64,000 nucleotides of DNA from SIG603 sp963611165. Its GTDB lineage: Bacteria > Bacillota > Clostridia > Oscillospirales > Acutalibacteraceae. The notes beneath the pieces are model-generated. The model was not told where the DNA came from and ran no database searches. It was given only the letters and a program-made list of their open reading frames with translations. The stretch is taken from the NCBI GenBank assembly GCA_963611165.1, contig CAVDQG010000001.1:67587-131586 (forward strand), read 5' to 3'. Shown here piece by piece: positions 17,749 to 26,086 of the stretch. The stretch's first letter is position 1. Each line of letters begins with the position of its first letter. A program made the translations under genes and the position numbers.

Positions 17749-18912
17749 TTACTTTTCGCCGTCCAAAAGTCCTGTTTTTTCGAGAACTCTCAGGCTGTTT
17801 TTGTTGTCGTTATGGAAATTGATGAATTTGTTGAGCGTTCTTCTCTCGTCTGCTCCCTTGTCGATACCGTTTGCAATATCGTCAAGCCAGGAGTAAAGCT
17901 CACTTGTCTTTCCTATGTGAACTCCCGGCATGAGAAGCTTGACATTCTCGAATGCAAAGCCGGGCTTCTTGCTGTATTCCTCGAAGTCGTCATATATAAA
18001 CGCTATCGGACGGTCGAGAAGCATAAAATCCGTGAAAACAGAAGAATAATCCGTCAGCATGGCGTCAACGCCGCCGATGAGATGATAAAGCGAGCACTCA
18101 GGCGGAAGGTCGCTGTCGCCGAAAACCTGAATATTGCTGTAGTCCACCTCGTAAATTGCTCCGTGACCGAGAAGATGGGGATGAAGCTTGATAAGAAGAA
18201 CTATGTTGTTTTTCTTGAGGTTCTCGTTAAGCTCACTTAGCTCTTCTTTCTGAACAACGGGAATACCGAGCGAATAGAACTTTCCGTCCTTGTCTCCCGT
18301 GCTCTCGTCAGCGTGATAAGTAGGCATCCAGATGACAGTCTTGCAGTTCGGATTTGCCTTAACCTTAGGAAGATTATCAAGACACATTCTGTCCTTGCCG
18401 GCAAACATGAAGTCGTTTCTCGGCAAACCCGTTGTCAGGCAGTGAGTCGGCGGCATTCTGAAGCGTGAAGAAAATCTGTATCTGTAAAAATCAGAAGAAA
18501 CCGTGATGTAATCGGCAAAATTCGGAGTGTAGTTGTGGTCCATGGGGCCCTTGATTCCCATTCCGTGCCAAATAAGCGTGACCTTTTGCTTCTTCGTTCT
18601 CACATTTCCGAAAAGCATATGAGAACGGTAGATATGCGTGCTCTTGCAATACTCAATCAAGCCTTTAACAGATGATTTTGAATAAAACTCGACATCAGGA
18701 TACTTTTCTTTCAGCTTTTCGGGATTGCCGTTCACAAGCCAAACAGCATGATATTTTTTATCAAGTCCCTGTCTTCGAAACTCCTCGTAAAGTGCACGTC
18801 CGTTATCGGAATAATCAGGCTTTGAATAAAAAAGCACCTGATTTTCTTTTTTTGGCACGAGTCGGTCGAAAAGGCCGATTGCTTTAAGTCCGATATTATG
18901 CTTTAAACTCAT
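17749..18912 (-). CDS. CDP-glycerol glycerophosphotransferase-family protein (TagB/TagF-like)
   Basis: 387 residues. The TagB/F core is recognisable: VTLIWHGMGIKG with the catalytic-type histidine, TTGLPRNDF, VIWMPTYH, LIKLHPH, and DYSSVFTDFMLLDRP near the C-terminus, the last two being typical CDP- and phosphate-binding segments. Family enzymes transfer glycerol-phosphate or ribitol-phosphate from the CDP-polyol to a lipid-linked sugar at the inner membrane face. The length matches single-domain TagB-type primases rather than long TagF polymerases, so it may add a single phospho-polyol per repeat unit. A TagD-like enzyme in the same operon could supply the donor. The ATG is preceded by AGGAG. 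Confidence 0.85.
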   Translation of the reverse strand: MSLKHNIGLKAIGLFDRLVPKKENQVLFYSKPDYSDNGRALYEEFRRQGLDKKYHAVWLVNGNPEKLKEKYPDVEFYSKSSVKGLIEYCKSTHIYRSHMLFGNVRTKKQKVTLIWHGMGIKGPMDHNYTPNFADYITVSSDFYRYRFSSRFRMPPTHCLTTGLPRNDFMFAGKDRMCLDNLPKVKANPNCKTVIWMPTYHADESTGDKDGKFYSLGIPVVQKEELSELNENLKKNNIVLLIKLHPHLLGHGAIYEVDYSNIQVFGDSDLPPECSLYHLIGGVDAMLTDYSSVFTDFMLLDRPIAFIYDDFEEYSKKPGFAFENVKLLMPGVHIGKTSELYSWLDDIANGIDKGADERRTLNKFINFHNDNKNSLRVLEKTGLLDGEK

Positions 18913-18946
18913 TTCTTTTCTCCTATCCTAACGGGGGCACTGCCAA

Positions 18947-19636
18947 TCAGTGTTCCCAGTAGATATTTTCCTTTACGGTTTTTGCGGGCGAACCTGCAAT
19001 AACAGCATTCTTGTTTGTGAAGCTCTTGGTCACAAGACTTCTCGTTCCCACGACAGTGCCCTTTGCAAGGCTGACTCCCTTGAGAATATCGACATATGAT
19101 GCAATCCAAACGTGATCGCCGATTTCTATTTTCTTAGGCGGATTAATCACGTTATGCTTTTCGTCATAAAGCGGGTGGCCGTCATTGTCACGAAGATTGA
19201 TATTCCAGCCGAGAAGAACATCCTCGCCGAAAGTGATTTCCTCGTTGCTGTAGACAAAGCAGTTCACATTACATGAGAACTTGTCGCCCAGGCGGATTTT
19301 TCCGCCCGACGCACAAATCGAAGTACCGCCGCCTATCGAAGCCGAGCCGTCAAAAATTATTTTGCCGCCCTCATCGCAGATAAGGTAGGCACTTTTATTC
19401 ACAGGAATACCTCTCTTGGAGGTTTTCTGTGCGGCGATTTTTATCATACCCGTCTTTATTTTTCCGTTTACCTTGACGCTTTTTTTATTGATTCCGCTGA
19501 GTTTGCATTTTCCCATAATGACAAACGGAAGCTTCACGGCTTCCTTAAACGGCAAAACCGAAAAATTGAGGTAAAGCGTCTTTGGAAAACAGACCGCCCC
19601 TCTGAAACATCTGCTGATTACTCTTGATAACTTCAT
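18947..19636 (-). CDS. Left-handed beta-helix (hexapeptide) O-acyltransferase
   Basis: 229 residues. The C-terminal half has hexapeptide-repeat spacing with a WNINLRDNDGHPLYD loop, then EIGDHVWIASYVDILKGVSLAKGTVVGTRSLV-type turns (only the core residues are named here) and AVIAGSPAKTV, the standard end of maltose/galactoside acetyltransferase-like LbH enzymes. The N-terminal 90 residues are less conserved but still show strand-turn repeats. It likely O-acetylates a sugar of the repeat unit in the cytosol. The ATG overlaps the stop of the Wzy gene (ATGA). Its stop codon lies in an imperfect hairpin (18933-18957), which could modulate coupling to the next gene. Confidence 0.85.
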   Translation of the reverse strand: MKLSRVISRCFRGAVCFPKTLYLNFSVLPFKEAVKLPFVIMGKCKLSGINKKSVKVNGKIKTGMIKIAAQKTSKRGIPVNKSAYLICDEGGKIIFDGSASIGGGTSICASGGKIRLGDKFSCNVNCFVYSNEEITFGEDVLLGWNINLRDNDGHPLYDEKHNVINPPKKIEIGDHVWIASYVDILKGVSLAKGTVVGTRSLVTKSFTNKNAVIAGSPAKTVKENIYWEH

Positions 19637-20838
19637 ACTTTTTCTCTCAACAAACCAAATTTAGGCGCATCGAAACAGCTTGCCGCAAGTCCCAAAAACA
19701 TAAAGTAATAATAATCCGTAAAAAGTGTATTTGAGAACATAAGCGCAACAAATCCGATGCAAAAAAACATTTGAATCAAATCTCTCGAAACCGCTTCTCT
19801 TACGGTGAATACCTTTAAAAGCGGCAGACAGAATGCGATTATCATACAAATTCCTATCGGGAATCCGAATGTCAGAATAAGGTCATAGAAAAACTGATGC
19901 GGATACGGGTGATTGTTCATAGCCGAGACCGCACCCCTTATTCCCCAGCCGCTTATCGGCTTCTGCATTATAAGCATACGAACGGTGGCGTAAAGGTCGC
20001 CTCTGCCGGAATCGTGACTGACAAACCGTCCTGTAAGGAAAAGCTTCAGCGTTCTGCTTGTGATTCCCATGGATTTGAGAAGACTGTAAATCTCGTTTCC
20101 GAAAGCAAGTATCGCAAAAATACCGCAAGCCGCCACGCACATAAGAATAGCGTATTTTACAGAAATCTTCTTATCTCTCACATTGAAAAATATCTTGAGA
20201 GCGATGAACGCCGCAAAGCAAACCAGTGCACCTCTCGAGCCGTACATAAATATCATACCGAATTCTATGACAACAAACGCAAGATGCAAAAGCTTTTTGT
20301 TGCCGTTCACAAGTTCATTGAAGTGAATGAGCATAACCGTAAGAACAGCATACGAGAAGTGCATATTGTAAAGGTCGTCGGTTGTTTTCAGCATGTCTAC
20401 CAAGAGAACCGCCAAAATAACCCACGAAAATTTTTTCAGTAAATTATAGAATATTTCTTTATCCTCAATAAACCCGATAAACACGGCAATAGGCACGCAC
20501 ACCCCTAAGGTAGTGCCTGCCCAGCCCATAAGTCGCGACAAAGAAACTCCGACAAAGCAGCTGTAGGCGTAAGCAAGCCCCGCTACCGACTCCCAGAGTA
20601 TCAGTATCGCCCAATTTCTTCTGTTAAAATACTCGGCACATCGGAATATGAGATAAAGTAGCACCAGTGCGATAGCCGCCTGTGCCGCCTTAAGCGTCAT
20701 ACCGCTCAGCCTGAAAACATCCTGTATCATGGAATTCACCGCATCGAGCAGTAAATAAACACACACGAACATACCAAGGCTTTTGTCTTTTCCTTTTGTG
20801 CTTTGCTTAAAATAATCTATCGTAAAATAACCTGTCAA
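19633..20838 (-). CDS. Wzy-type polysaccharide polymerase (O-antigen ligase-like)
   Basis: 401 residues, about 10-11 helices. A large external loop contains SGRGDLYATVRMLIMQKPISG followed by WGIRG and a proline/histidine-rich NNHPYPHQ, the pattern of the Wzy_C/O-antigen ligase domain with its conserved Arg and His. MYGSRGALV in an earlier helix is also typical. It is expected to polymerise lipid-linked repeat units on the outer face. The start is TTG at 20838 (GAGGG 8 bases upstream); an ATG at 20772 would shorten it by 22 residues. Normal family length, so this is the better candidate for the main polymerase than the larger protein at 1349-4057. Confidence 0.8.
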   Translation of the reverse strand: MTGYFTIDYFKQSTKGKDKSLGMFVCVYLLLDAVNSMIQDVFRLSGMTLKAAQAAIALVLLYLIFRCAEYFNRRNWAILILWESVAGLAYAYSCFVGVSLSRLMGWAGTTLGVCVPIAVFIGFIEDKEIFYNLLKKFSWVILAVLLVDMLKTTDDLYNMHFSYAVLTVMLIHFNELVNGNKKLLHLAFVVIEFGMIFMYGSRGALVCFAAFIALKIFFNVRDKKISVKYAILMCVAACGIFAILAFGNEIYSLLKSMGITSRTLKLFLTGRFVSHDSGRGDLYATVRMLIMQKPISGWGIRGAVSAMNNHPYPHQFFYDLILTFGFPIGICMIIAFCLPLLKVFTVREAVSRDLIQMFFCIGFVALMFSNTLFTDYYYFMFLGLAASCFDAPKFGLLREKV

Positions 20839-20848
20839 GCCTATGCCC

Positions 20849-21973
20849 TCATCTTGTAAGCGAGTCCTTGTAGAATTTTTCTATCTTGGAAATAATCTCT
20901 TCCTCATAGAAATCCTTAACGGTTTCCGTGCAGTTCTTGGAGATTTCTGCAAAGTTTTGAAGCACAAGCTCCAGCTTCTCTGCTATCTCGCTCGGATTCT
21001 CGCAGTCTACCGAATAGCCTATTTCTCCATCGGGGCGAACACGGTCGAAGCCCTGTCCCCTTGAATAGATAACGGGCAAGCCCTGACTCATTGCCTCGAC
21101 ATAAACTCTGCCGAAAGTCTCAATCTTTGACGGCAAAAGAAAAATATCGTTTTTACTGTAAACATCAATGAGCTCCTCGGGCTTCATAAACGGGAGAACC
21201 TTCACAAAGTCGATTCCGCTTATCTTCTGAAGCTCCTCTTTGTCCTCGACCGCACCGACAACCGTCAGGTCGGCGTCAATTCCCTTGTTTCGAAGAATCC
21301 TTACTGCCTCTATCGCATTGGGAATTCTCTTCACCTTGTTTATTCTTCCGACAAGAAGAATATGCGGCTTGTTTTCATCGATAAGAGACTTTCTCGGCTC
21401 TGCGGTGTGTTCCTCCCAGAATTTTTCGAGCGGATTTCCGATTACAACACTCTTGCTTTCAAGCTGCTCACGATACTTTTCGGGAACGAATTTTTCGAAA
21501 AATTCATCCTTATGGCATCTTGAAAGGAAAAGTATTCCCGAAGCCTCTCTTGCGTTGTTTATCGCAAGGGTATGGAAAAACGGCAGTCTCATAAATCCGA
21601 TTAAATCGGTTACTCTGCATGAAACGACATATTTAAGTCCGTATTTTTTCTTAATTCTTCTTGCTGTGTAGCCGCTGCCCGTCAAAAGATGAGCATGCAT
21701 AAGGTCGAAGTCCTTGGGGTTATATGCTTTAAGAAGTGCCTTTTTTGTTTTATTTTGTCTCGGGAAGAAGAACTTTCTGTCACGCTCGCCGAAGCATTCC
21801 TCGTGAACCACGTCCTTATCGAGAAGACCCTCCTTGAATTTATCAGCCACGGCGGCGCCGTACTTAGCCGCATTAAAAACCTTAACGGTGTGACCTCTTT
21901 TGACAAGGGCGTCCTTTTGCTGTTTATAGAGAAGTGCCTCGTGGTAGTAGGTGCAAAGATACAGAATTTTCAT
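20849..21973 (-). CDS. Glycosyltransferase family 4 (GT-B)
   Basis: 374 residues. GT-B fold with the GT4 C-terminal signatures: HILLVGRINKVKRIPNAIEA, LPFMKPEELIDVYSKNDIFLLPS, then E-x-x-x-x-x-x-x-E (ETFGRVYVEAMSQGLPVI), the nucleotide-sugar diphosphate-binding glutamates. The N-terminal half starts MKILYLCTYYHE. It retains the stereochemistry of an alpha-linked NDP-sugar and adds one residue of the repeat unit on the cytosolic face. Lies 3 bp after the GT2 gene stop. Donor not predictable. Confidence 0.9.
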   Translation of the reverse strand: MKILYLCTYYHEALLYKQQKDALVKRGHTVKVFNAAKYGAAVADKFKEGLLDKDVVHEECFGERDRKFFFPRQNKTKKALLKAYNPKDFDLMHAHLLTGSGYTARRIKKKYGLKYVVSCRVTDLIGFMRLPFFHTLAINNAREASGILFLSRCHKDEFFEKFVPEKYREQLESKSVVIGNPLEKFWEEHTAEPRKSLIDENKPHILLVGRINKVKRIPNAIEAVRILRNKGIDADLTVVGAVEDKEELQKISGIDFVKVLPFMKPEELIDVYSKNDIFLLPSKIETFGRVYVEAMSQGLPVIYSRGQGFDRVRPDGEIGYSVDCENPSEIAEKLELVLQNFAEISKNCTETVKDFYEEEIISKIEKFYKDSLTR

Positions 21974-21976
21974 GTT

Positions 21977-22750
21977 TTATTTCTTCTTTCCGATATAAAC
22001 TCTTTTCCAGACAGCCAAAAAGGCATATCTCACAAAACAGTAAATGCTAAAAGGCAAGCTTAGCTTTTCTATATCACGATATAATTGCCAAACGCCCTTT
22101 ACCGCTTTTGCCTTGTTGCTCGAGAGAGAATTTGCCGCCCTTCTGTACTGAGCGAGAACCTCATCCAAACCAAAGCAGTCGTTTCCCGCTTTCAGCACCT
22201 GAAGCCATGTTGCGGCGTCCTGTCGTCTTCGAAGGTCCGGCATACGAAGAAGGCTCTTGTCGACTATGCTCGTGTCAGCCATAATTCCGACAGTCTGCAA
22301 GAGATTGTTTGTAAGAAAGCCGACATAATCGGCACGGGGAAGCATATGAACCTCTTTATTAAGCTTGTTTCCGTCGTCATCGATAACTTCATAAGAAGCA
22401 CATGAAAATCCCGCCTTATTTTTGAGCATGAAATCCACCTGCTTTTGAAGCTTCTCGGGATACCAAATATCGTCCGCATCGAGATAAGCGATAAATCTTC
22501 CCTGTGAATTCTCAAGCGCACGGTTTCTCGCCTTTGCGGCGCCGCCGTTTTGTTCCTGACGGATGAGTTTCACCCTCGGTTCTCTTTTCGATATACCCTC
22601 GACAATCTCACATGTTGAATCGCCCGAGCAATCGTCAACGATAATCATTTCCCAGTTCTCATAGGTCTGAGAAATAACCGAATTTATAGTCTTTTCTATG
22701 TACTTTTCGCTGTTATATGACGGTGTGATTATGCTGACAAGCTCGGACAT
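21977..22750 (-). CDS. Glycosyltransferase family 2 (GT-A)
   Basis: 257 residues. Standard GT2 start VSIITPSYNSEKYIEKTI, the NDP-sugar strand IIVDDCSGD, GGAAKARNRAL, and the metal-binding DXD-type motif LDADDIWYPEKL. A short C-terminal amphipathic region suggests membrane association. An inverting transferase adding a sugar to the lipid-linked intermediate. Sits between UDP-glucose dehydrogenase and the GT4, so glucuronate is a plausible but unproven donor. Confidence 0.9.
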   Translation of the reverse strand: MSELVSIITPSYNSEKYIEKTINSVISQTYENWEMIIVDDCSGDSTCEIVEGISKREPRVKLIRQEQNGGAAKARNRALENSQGRFIAYLDADDIWYPEKLQKQVDFMLKNKAGFSCASYEVIDDDGNKLNKEVHMLPRADYVGFLTNNLLQTVGIMADTSIVDKSLLRMPDLRRRQDAATWLQVLKAGNDCFGLDEVLAQYRRAANSLSSNKAKAVKGVWQLYRDIEKLSLPFSIYCFVRYAFLAVWKRVYIGKKK

Positions 22751-22767
22751 TTCAAACTTCCTCTCAA

Positions 22768-24012
22768 TTAATCTCTTCTGAAAATATCTCTTGTGTAAAC
22801 CTTTTCTTCGACGTCGTCAAGACAAGAATCGTATCTGTTAGCCAAAATTGCCTGACTCTCGGACTTGAATTTCTCGAGGTCATTGACAACAAGACTGCCG
22901 AAGAATGTGCTTCCGTCCTTAAGCGTCGGCTCATAAATGATGACAGTCGCACCCTTTGCCTTGATTCTCTTCATAACGCCCTGAATGGAGCTCTGACGGA
23001 AATTATCGGAATTGGACTTCATAGTAAGTCTGTAGACTCCGACAACGCACTTCTGCTCTTTTCCTGCATCAAAATCTCCGCGGTTGTAGTAATCATAGTA
23101 ACCGGCAAGCTTAAGCACTCTGTCTGCGATGAAATCCTTTCTCGTGCGGTTACTCTCAACAATAGCACTCATCATATTCTGCGGAACATCACGGTAGTTT
23201 GCAAGAAGCTGCTTTGTATCCTTTGGCAGACAGTATCCGCCGTAACCGAATGACGGGTTGTTGTAATGAGTTCCGATTCTCGGGTCAAGTCCCACTCCGT
23301 CAATGATAGCCTTGGTGTCAAGGCCCTTCATCTCGGCATAGGTATCGAGCTCGTTAAAATAAGAAACTCTAAGTGCAAGGTAGGTGTTCGAGAAAAGCTT
23401 GACAGCCTCTGCCTCGGTAAATCCCATGAAGAGAGTAGGGATATCCTCTTTAACTGCTCCCTCCTGAAGAAGAGAAGCGAAGGTCTCTGCCACCTCTTTT
23501 GAGGTTTCGTCACAACCGACTATAATTCTTGACGGATAGAGGTTATCATAAAGTGCCTTTGATTCTCTTAAGAATTCCGGGCTGAAAATAATCTTATCTG
23601 TATTATATTTCTCTCTGACGCTCTGAGTGTAGCCGACAGGAATGGTCGACTTGATTATCATATAAGCGTTCGGATTGACTTTCATGACAAGCTCTATAAC
23701 AGACTCAACAGCACTCGTATCGAAGTACTGAGTAGCACTGTCATAGTTTGTCGGTGCGGCAATTATAACGATGTCGGAATTTTTGTAAGCCGTTTCGCCG
23801 TCAAGAGTTGCCTCCAAATCAAGCTCCTTTTCAGCGAGATACTTTTCAATGTAGTCATCCTGAATCGGACTCTTACGGTTATTGATAAGCTCTACCTTTT
23901 CGGGAACGATATCAACCGCATAAACCTTGTGATGCTGAGACAACAGCACTGCGAGAGAAAGGCCGACATAGCCTGTTCCCGCAACCGAAACAACAATTTC
24001 TTTCTGAGACAT
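22768..24012 (-). CDS. ugd: UDP-glucose 6-dehydrogenase
   Basis: 414 residues. The N-terminal NAD domain has GTGYVGLSLAVLL, then KSTIPVGYT, SPEFLRES, and the catalytic cysteine in GYGGYCLPKD. These are the signatures of the UDP-glucose/GDP-mannose dehydrogenase family; length and the PSFGYGG context fit UDP-glucose dehydrogenase. It oxidises UDP-glucose to UDP-glucuronate using two NAD+, which supplies an acidic sugar for the polymer. The ATG is preceded by CGGAGGG. GDP-mannose dehydrogenase is the less likely alternative. Confidence 0.9.
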   Translation of the reverse strand: MSQKEIVVSVAGTGYVGLSLAVLLSQHHKVYAVDIVPEKVELINNRKSPIQDDYIEKYLAEKELDLEATLDGETAYKNSDIVIIAAPTNYDSATQYFDTSAVESVIELVMKVNPNAYMIIKSTIPVGYTQSVREKYNTDKIIFSPEFLRESKALYDNLYPSRIIVGCDETSKEVAETFASLLQEGAVKEDIPTLFMGFTEAEAVKLFSNTYLALRVSYFNELDTYAEMKGLDTKAIIDGVGLDPRIGTHYNNPSFGYGGYCLPKDTKQLLANYRDVPQNMMSAIVESNRTRKDFIADRVLKLAGYYDYYNRGDFDAGKEQKCVVGVYRLTMKSNSDNFRQSSIQGVMKRIKAKGATVIIYEPTLKDGSTFFGSLVVNDLEKFKSESQAILANRYDSCLDDVEEKVYTRDIFRRD

Positions 24013-24032
24013 AATTTACACCCTCCGTTATC

Positions 24033-25472
24033 CTATGCTGCTCCGTCGCTCTTAAATACGGCGACAAAAGTTTTCAGGATTATTTTTAAATCAAGCTTTA
24101 AGCTCCAATTTCTTATATAATAGGCATCGAGCTTCACAACTTCTTCAAAATCCTTGATGTTGCTTCTTCCGCTCACCTGCCACATTCCCGTAAGTCCCGG
24201 CTTCATGCTGAGTCTTATCATATGGTGAAGGTCATACTGCTCCACCTCGTCCACCGTAGGCGGTCTTGTTCCGACAAGGCTCATTTCACCCTTAAGAATA
24301 TTGAAAAACTGTGGAAATTCATCGATAGAGCACTTTCTTATAAAGTTGCCGATTCCTTTACCGGGGCCTTTTTCGGAGCCGATAATTCTCGGGTCGTTCT
24401 CCATCTTGAACATATTTCCCTGCATTTGATTCTGAGCTATAAGCTCCTTTTTCCTCTCGTCCGCATCCATATACATAGAACGGAATTTATATATCTTGAA
24501 GTGTCTGCCGTTCTTGCCGACTCGCTCCTGACTGTAAAATATCGGCCCCGGAGAAGCCTTATAGATAAGCGGTGCGATAAAAATGAACAATATGCCCGTC
24601 ATTATGCATCCGACAATGCCGGCAAAAATATCAACTATTCTCTTCACCATGAGATGAAGAACACCCGCCGTGCTGACGCTTGTGGTCAAAAGATTGTAGC
24701 CTGCGTATCTCTCGACATAGCTGTTCGGCAAATCCTTGCCCCACGAATCAAGTCCGATGTGAATAACCGTGCCGATTTCAAGCAGAGTTCCGATAATCTC
24801 TCCTATGCCCGTATCGCTTGGCGGCAAAAAGATAAAAGCCTCGTCAAAGACCTCTTTTTTCGCATATTCGTCAATCTCCGAAAGCTCGCAAACAACAGGA
24901 ACACCCATAATTTCTTTGAGTCCGCCGCTGTTTTGGTCAAGCACTATTCCCGTTATATCAAAATCGGAGTATTCGCCCGAAAGCAGTTTTTCGACTGTTT
25001 TCTCGGCTTTATCGGGAGATATGATAACCAGAGTTCTGGGAAGATTCTTTCTCTTGCGGTTGTGTGCCTTTATCAGTTTTTTCCAGATGAGTCTTAAAAC
25101 AAGCATGAGTACCGAGGAAAAAAGAATTCCCGTTACAAACACGGTTCTCGACAAATCCCATACGTTTTTTTCCATAAAGAGAACCGTCATGGAAGCTCCC
25201 CAGACGACCAAATTCTGGATAACTACCGATTTAATCTCGGTAAAAACGCCTCTTTTCAGAATTCCCTTGTACCAGCTGAACAGCAGGACGAAAACCAAAT
25301 CGGCAGCTATCAGCATAATATTAAGATCCGTGTACATCTGGGTTACCGCAGTATATTTAAAGCTTACCCGACGCAACAAAACAGACACGAAAAAAGCTGT
25401 CTCAAGGCAGAAAACATCTATCAGCATGAAATCAAAATGCTTCAGCCATCCGACTCTTCTTCTCTGATTCAT
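24033..25472 (-). CDS. Polyprenyl glycosylphosphotransferase initiating capsule synthesis
   Basis: 479 residues: about four to five N-terminal membrane helices, a cytosolic CoA-binding-like Rossmann region (about 145-265), a further hydrophobic hairpin, then the catalytic sugar-phosphotransferase domain with RVGKNGRHFKIYKFRSM, the catalytic Asp-Glu pair in CSIDEFPQ, MSLVGTRPP and KPGLTGMWQVSGRS. This is the WbaP/CpsE type, which transfers a sugar-1-phosphate (usually glucose or galactose) from UDP-sugar to undecaprenyl phosphate. First gene of the operon, 80 bases downstream of a predicted start of transcription, with AAAGGG upstream of its ATG. Confidence 0.92.
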   Translation of the reverse strand: MNQRRRVGWLKHFDFMLIDVFCLETAFFVSVLLRRVSFKYTAVTQMYTDLNIMLIAADLVFVLLFSWYKGILKRGVFTEIKSVVIQNLVVWGASMTVLFMEKNVWDLSRTVFVTGILFSSVLMLVLRLIWKKLIKAHNRKRKNLPRTLVIISPDKAEKTVEKLLSGEYSDFDITGIVLDQNSGGLKEIMGVPVVCELSEIDEYAKKEVFDEAFIFLPPSDTGIGEIIGTLLEIGTVIHIGLDSWGKDLPNSYVERYAGYNLLTTSVSTAGVLHLMVKRIVDIFAGIVGCIMTGILFIFIAPLIYKASPGPIFYSQERVGKNGRHFKIYKFRSMYMDADERKKELIAQNQMQGNMFKMENDPRIIGSEKGPGKGIGNFIRKCSIDEFPQFFNILKGEMSLVGTRPPTVDEVEQYDLHHMIRLSMKPGLTGMWQVSGRSNIKDFEEVVKLDAYYIRNWSLKLDLKIILKTFVAVFKSDGAA

Positions 25473-25489
25473 TTATTGTCCCTTTCATA

Positions 25490-25514
25490 AGAGCCAAAGC
25501 TCTGATTCAAATCA
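25490..25514 (-). promoter_or_regulatory. Hairpins in the capsule-operon leader
   Basis: The leader between the predicted transcription start and the first ATG contains AGAGC-TTTG-GCTCT (25490-25503) and, partly overlapping, TGATT-TG-AATCA (25502-25514), read on the minus strand. The two are mutually overlapping by a base or two and lie just ahead of the ribosome site, so they could influence translation. No T-tract follows, so they are not terminators. Confidence 0.4.
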
Positions 25515-25558
25515 AAAGCAATATGCCGTTTGACATAATTTTAGTTATAATCGAAACT

Positions 25559-25587
25559 ATTTTATCACAAGGTACTGTATTATTCAA
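25559..25587 (-). promoter_or_regulatory. Sigma-A promoter of the capsule operon
   Basis: TTGAAT (25582-25587), a 17-base spacer and TAAAAT (25559-25564) preceded by TGA, an extended -10. Predicted start of transcription near 25552, about 80 bases ahead of the first gene. It is the only good match in the 314-base gene-free stretch 25473-25786. Confidence 0.65.
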
Positions 25588-25730
25588 TCCGTTTTTATGT
25601 TGTTGCATATATTTTGCAATATCGGGTTGTCTTTTTGCCTATATTCAAAGCTTTTCATTTGTCAATTCTGTCATTTCTTTCGGAAACTCCTACAATTTTT
25701 CAAAAGAAATTTTATCTATTTTCACTTTCA

Positions 25731-25766
25731 TAAAAAAGAAGAAAGGACGCACCGAAAAGTGCGTCC
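25731..25766 (-). terminator. Intrinsic terminator of the FHA operon
   Basis: GGACGCAC-loop-GTGCGTCC (25745-25766; perfect 8-bp stem, 6-base loop), followed on the minus strand by TTTCTTCTTTTTT. It closes the rnr-nagA-zinc-ribbon-FHA run. The region between it and the capsule promoter (about 25590-25730) is AT-rich with nothing else recognisable. Confidence 0.9.
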
Positions 25767-25786
25767 AAGCTAAATATATTTTTTCG

Positions 25787-26086
25787 TCAATTAATATCGA
25801 ATGTTATTTCAAGGTCAGCCAATCTGATAATATCCCCCGCAACAAGCTGAAACGGCTCATTGCCGATTTTCTGATTATTGACGAAGGTTCCGCAAGTGGA
25901 ATTGCTGTCCACAATGTAGAAATTTCCGTTTTCTCTTGTGATAACAGCGTGCAAACGGCTGATTGTCTGATTATCGAGAATTCGGTAGTCGGTTATCGCA
26001 GGATTTCTTCCGATTCTGAATATCGGCTGATCGACTATGGCAGAAATTCCGTCACCGAATGTGAGCACGCCTATCGGATCACTCAT
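25787..26086 (-). CDS. Small FHA-domain protein
   Basis: 99 residues, essentially one FHA domain: RIGRNP (Gly-Arg phosphothreonine loop), TISRLHAVI (Ser and His of the binding site), and DSNSTCGTFVNN. FHA domains bind phosphothreonine peptides, usually from PknB-type kinases. There is no other domain, so it is probably an adaptor. The ATG overlaps the stop of the zinc-ribbon membrane protein by 8 bp, pointing to joint function at the membrane. No kinase gene is present in the window. Confidence 0.9.
   Translation of the reverse strand: MSDPIGVLTFGDGISAIVDQPIFRIGRNPAITDYRILDNQTISRLHAVITRENGNFYIVDSNSTCGTFVNNQKIGNEPFQLVAGDIIRLADLEITFDIN

Noticed and set aside
24222..25467. Two long plus-strand frames (291 and 232 codons)
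   Set aside because: Complement of the initiating glycosyltransferase, whose motifs are unmistakable; overlapping each other in different frames.
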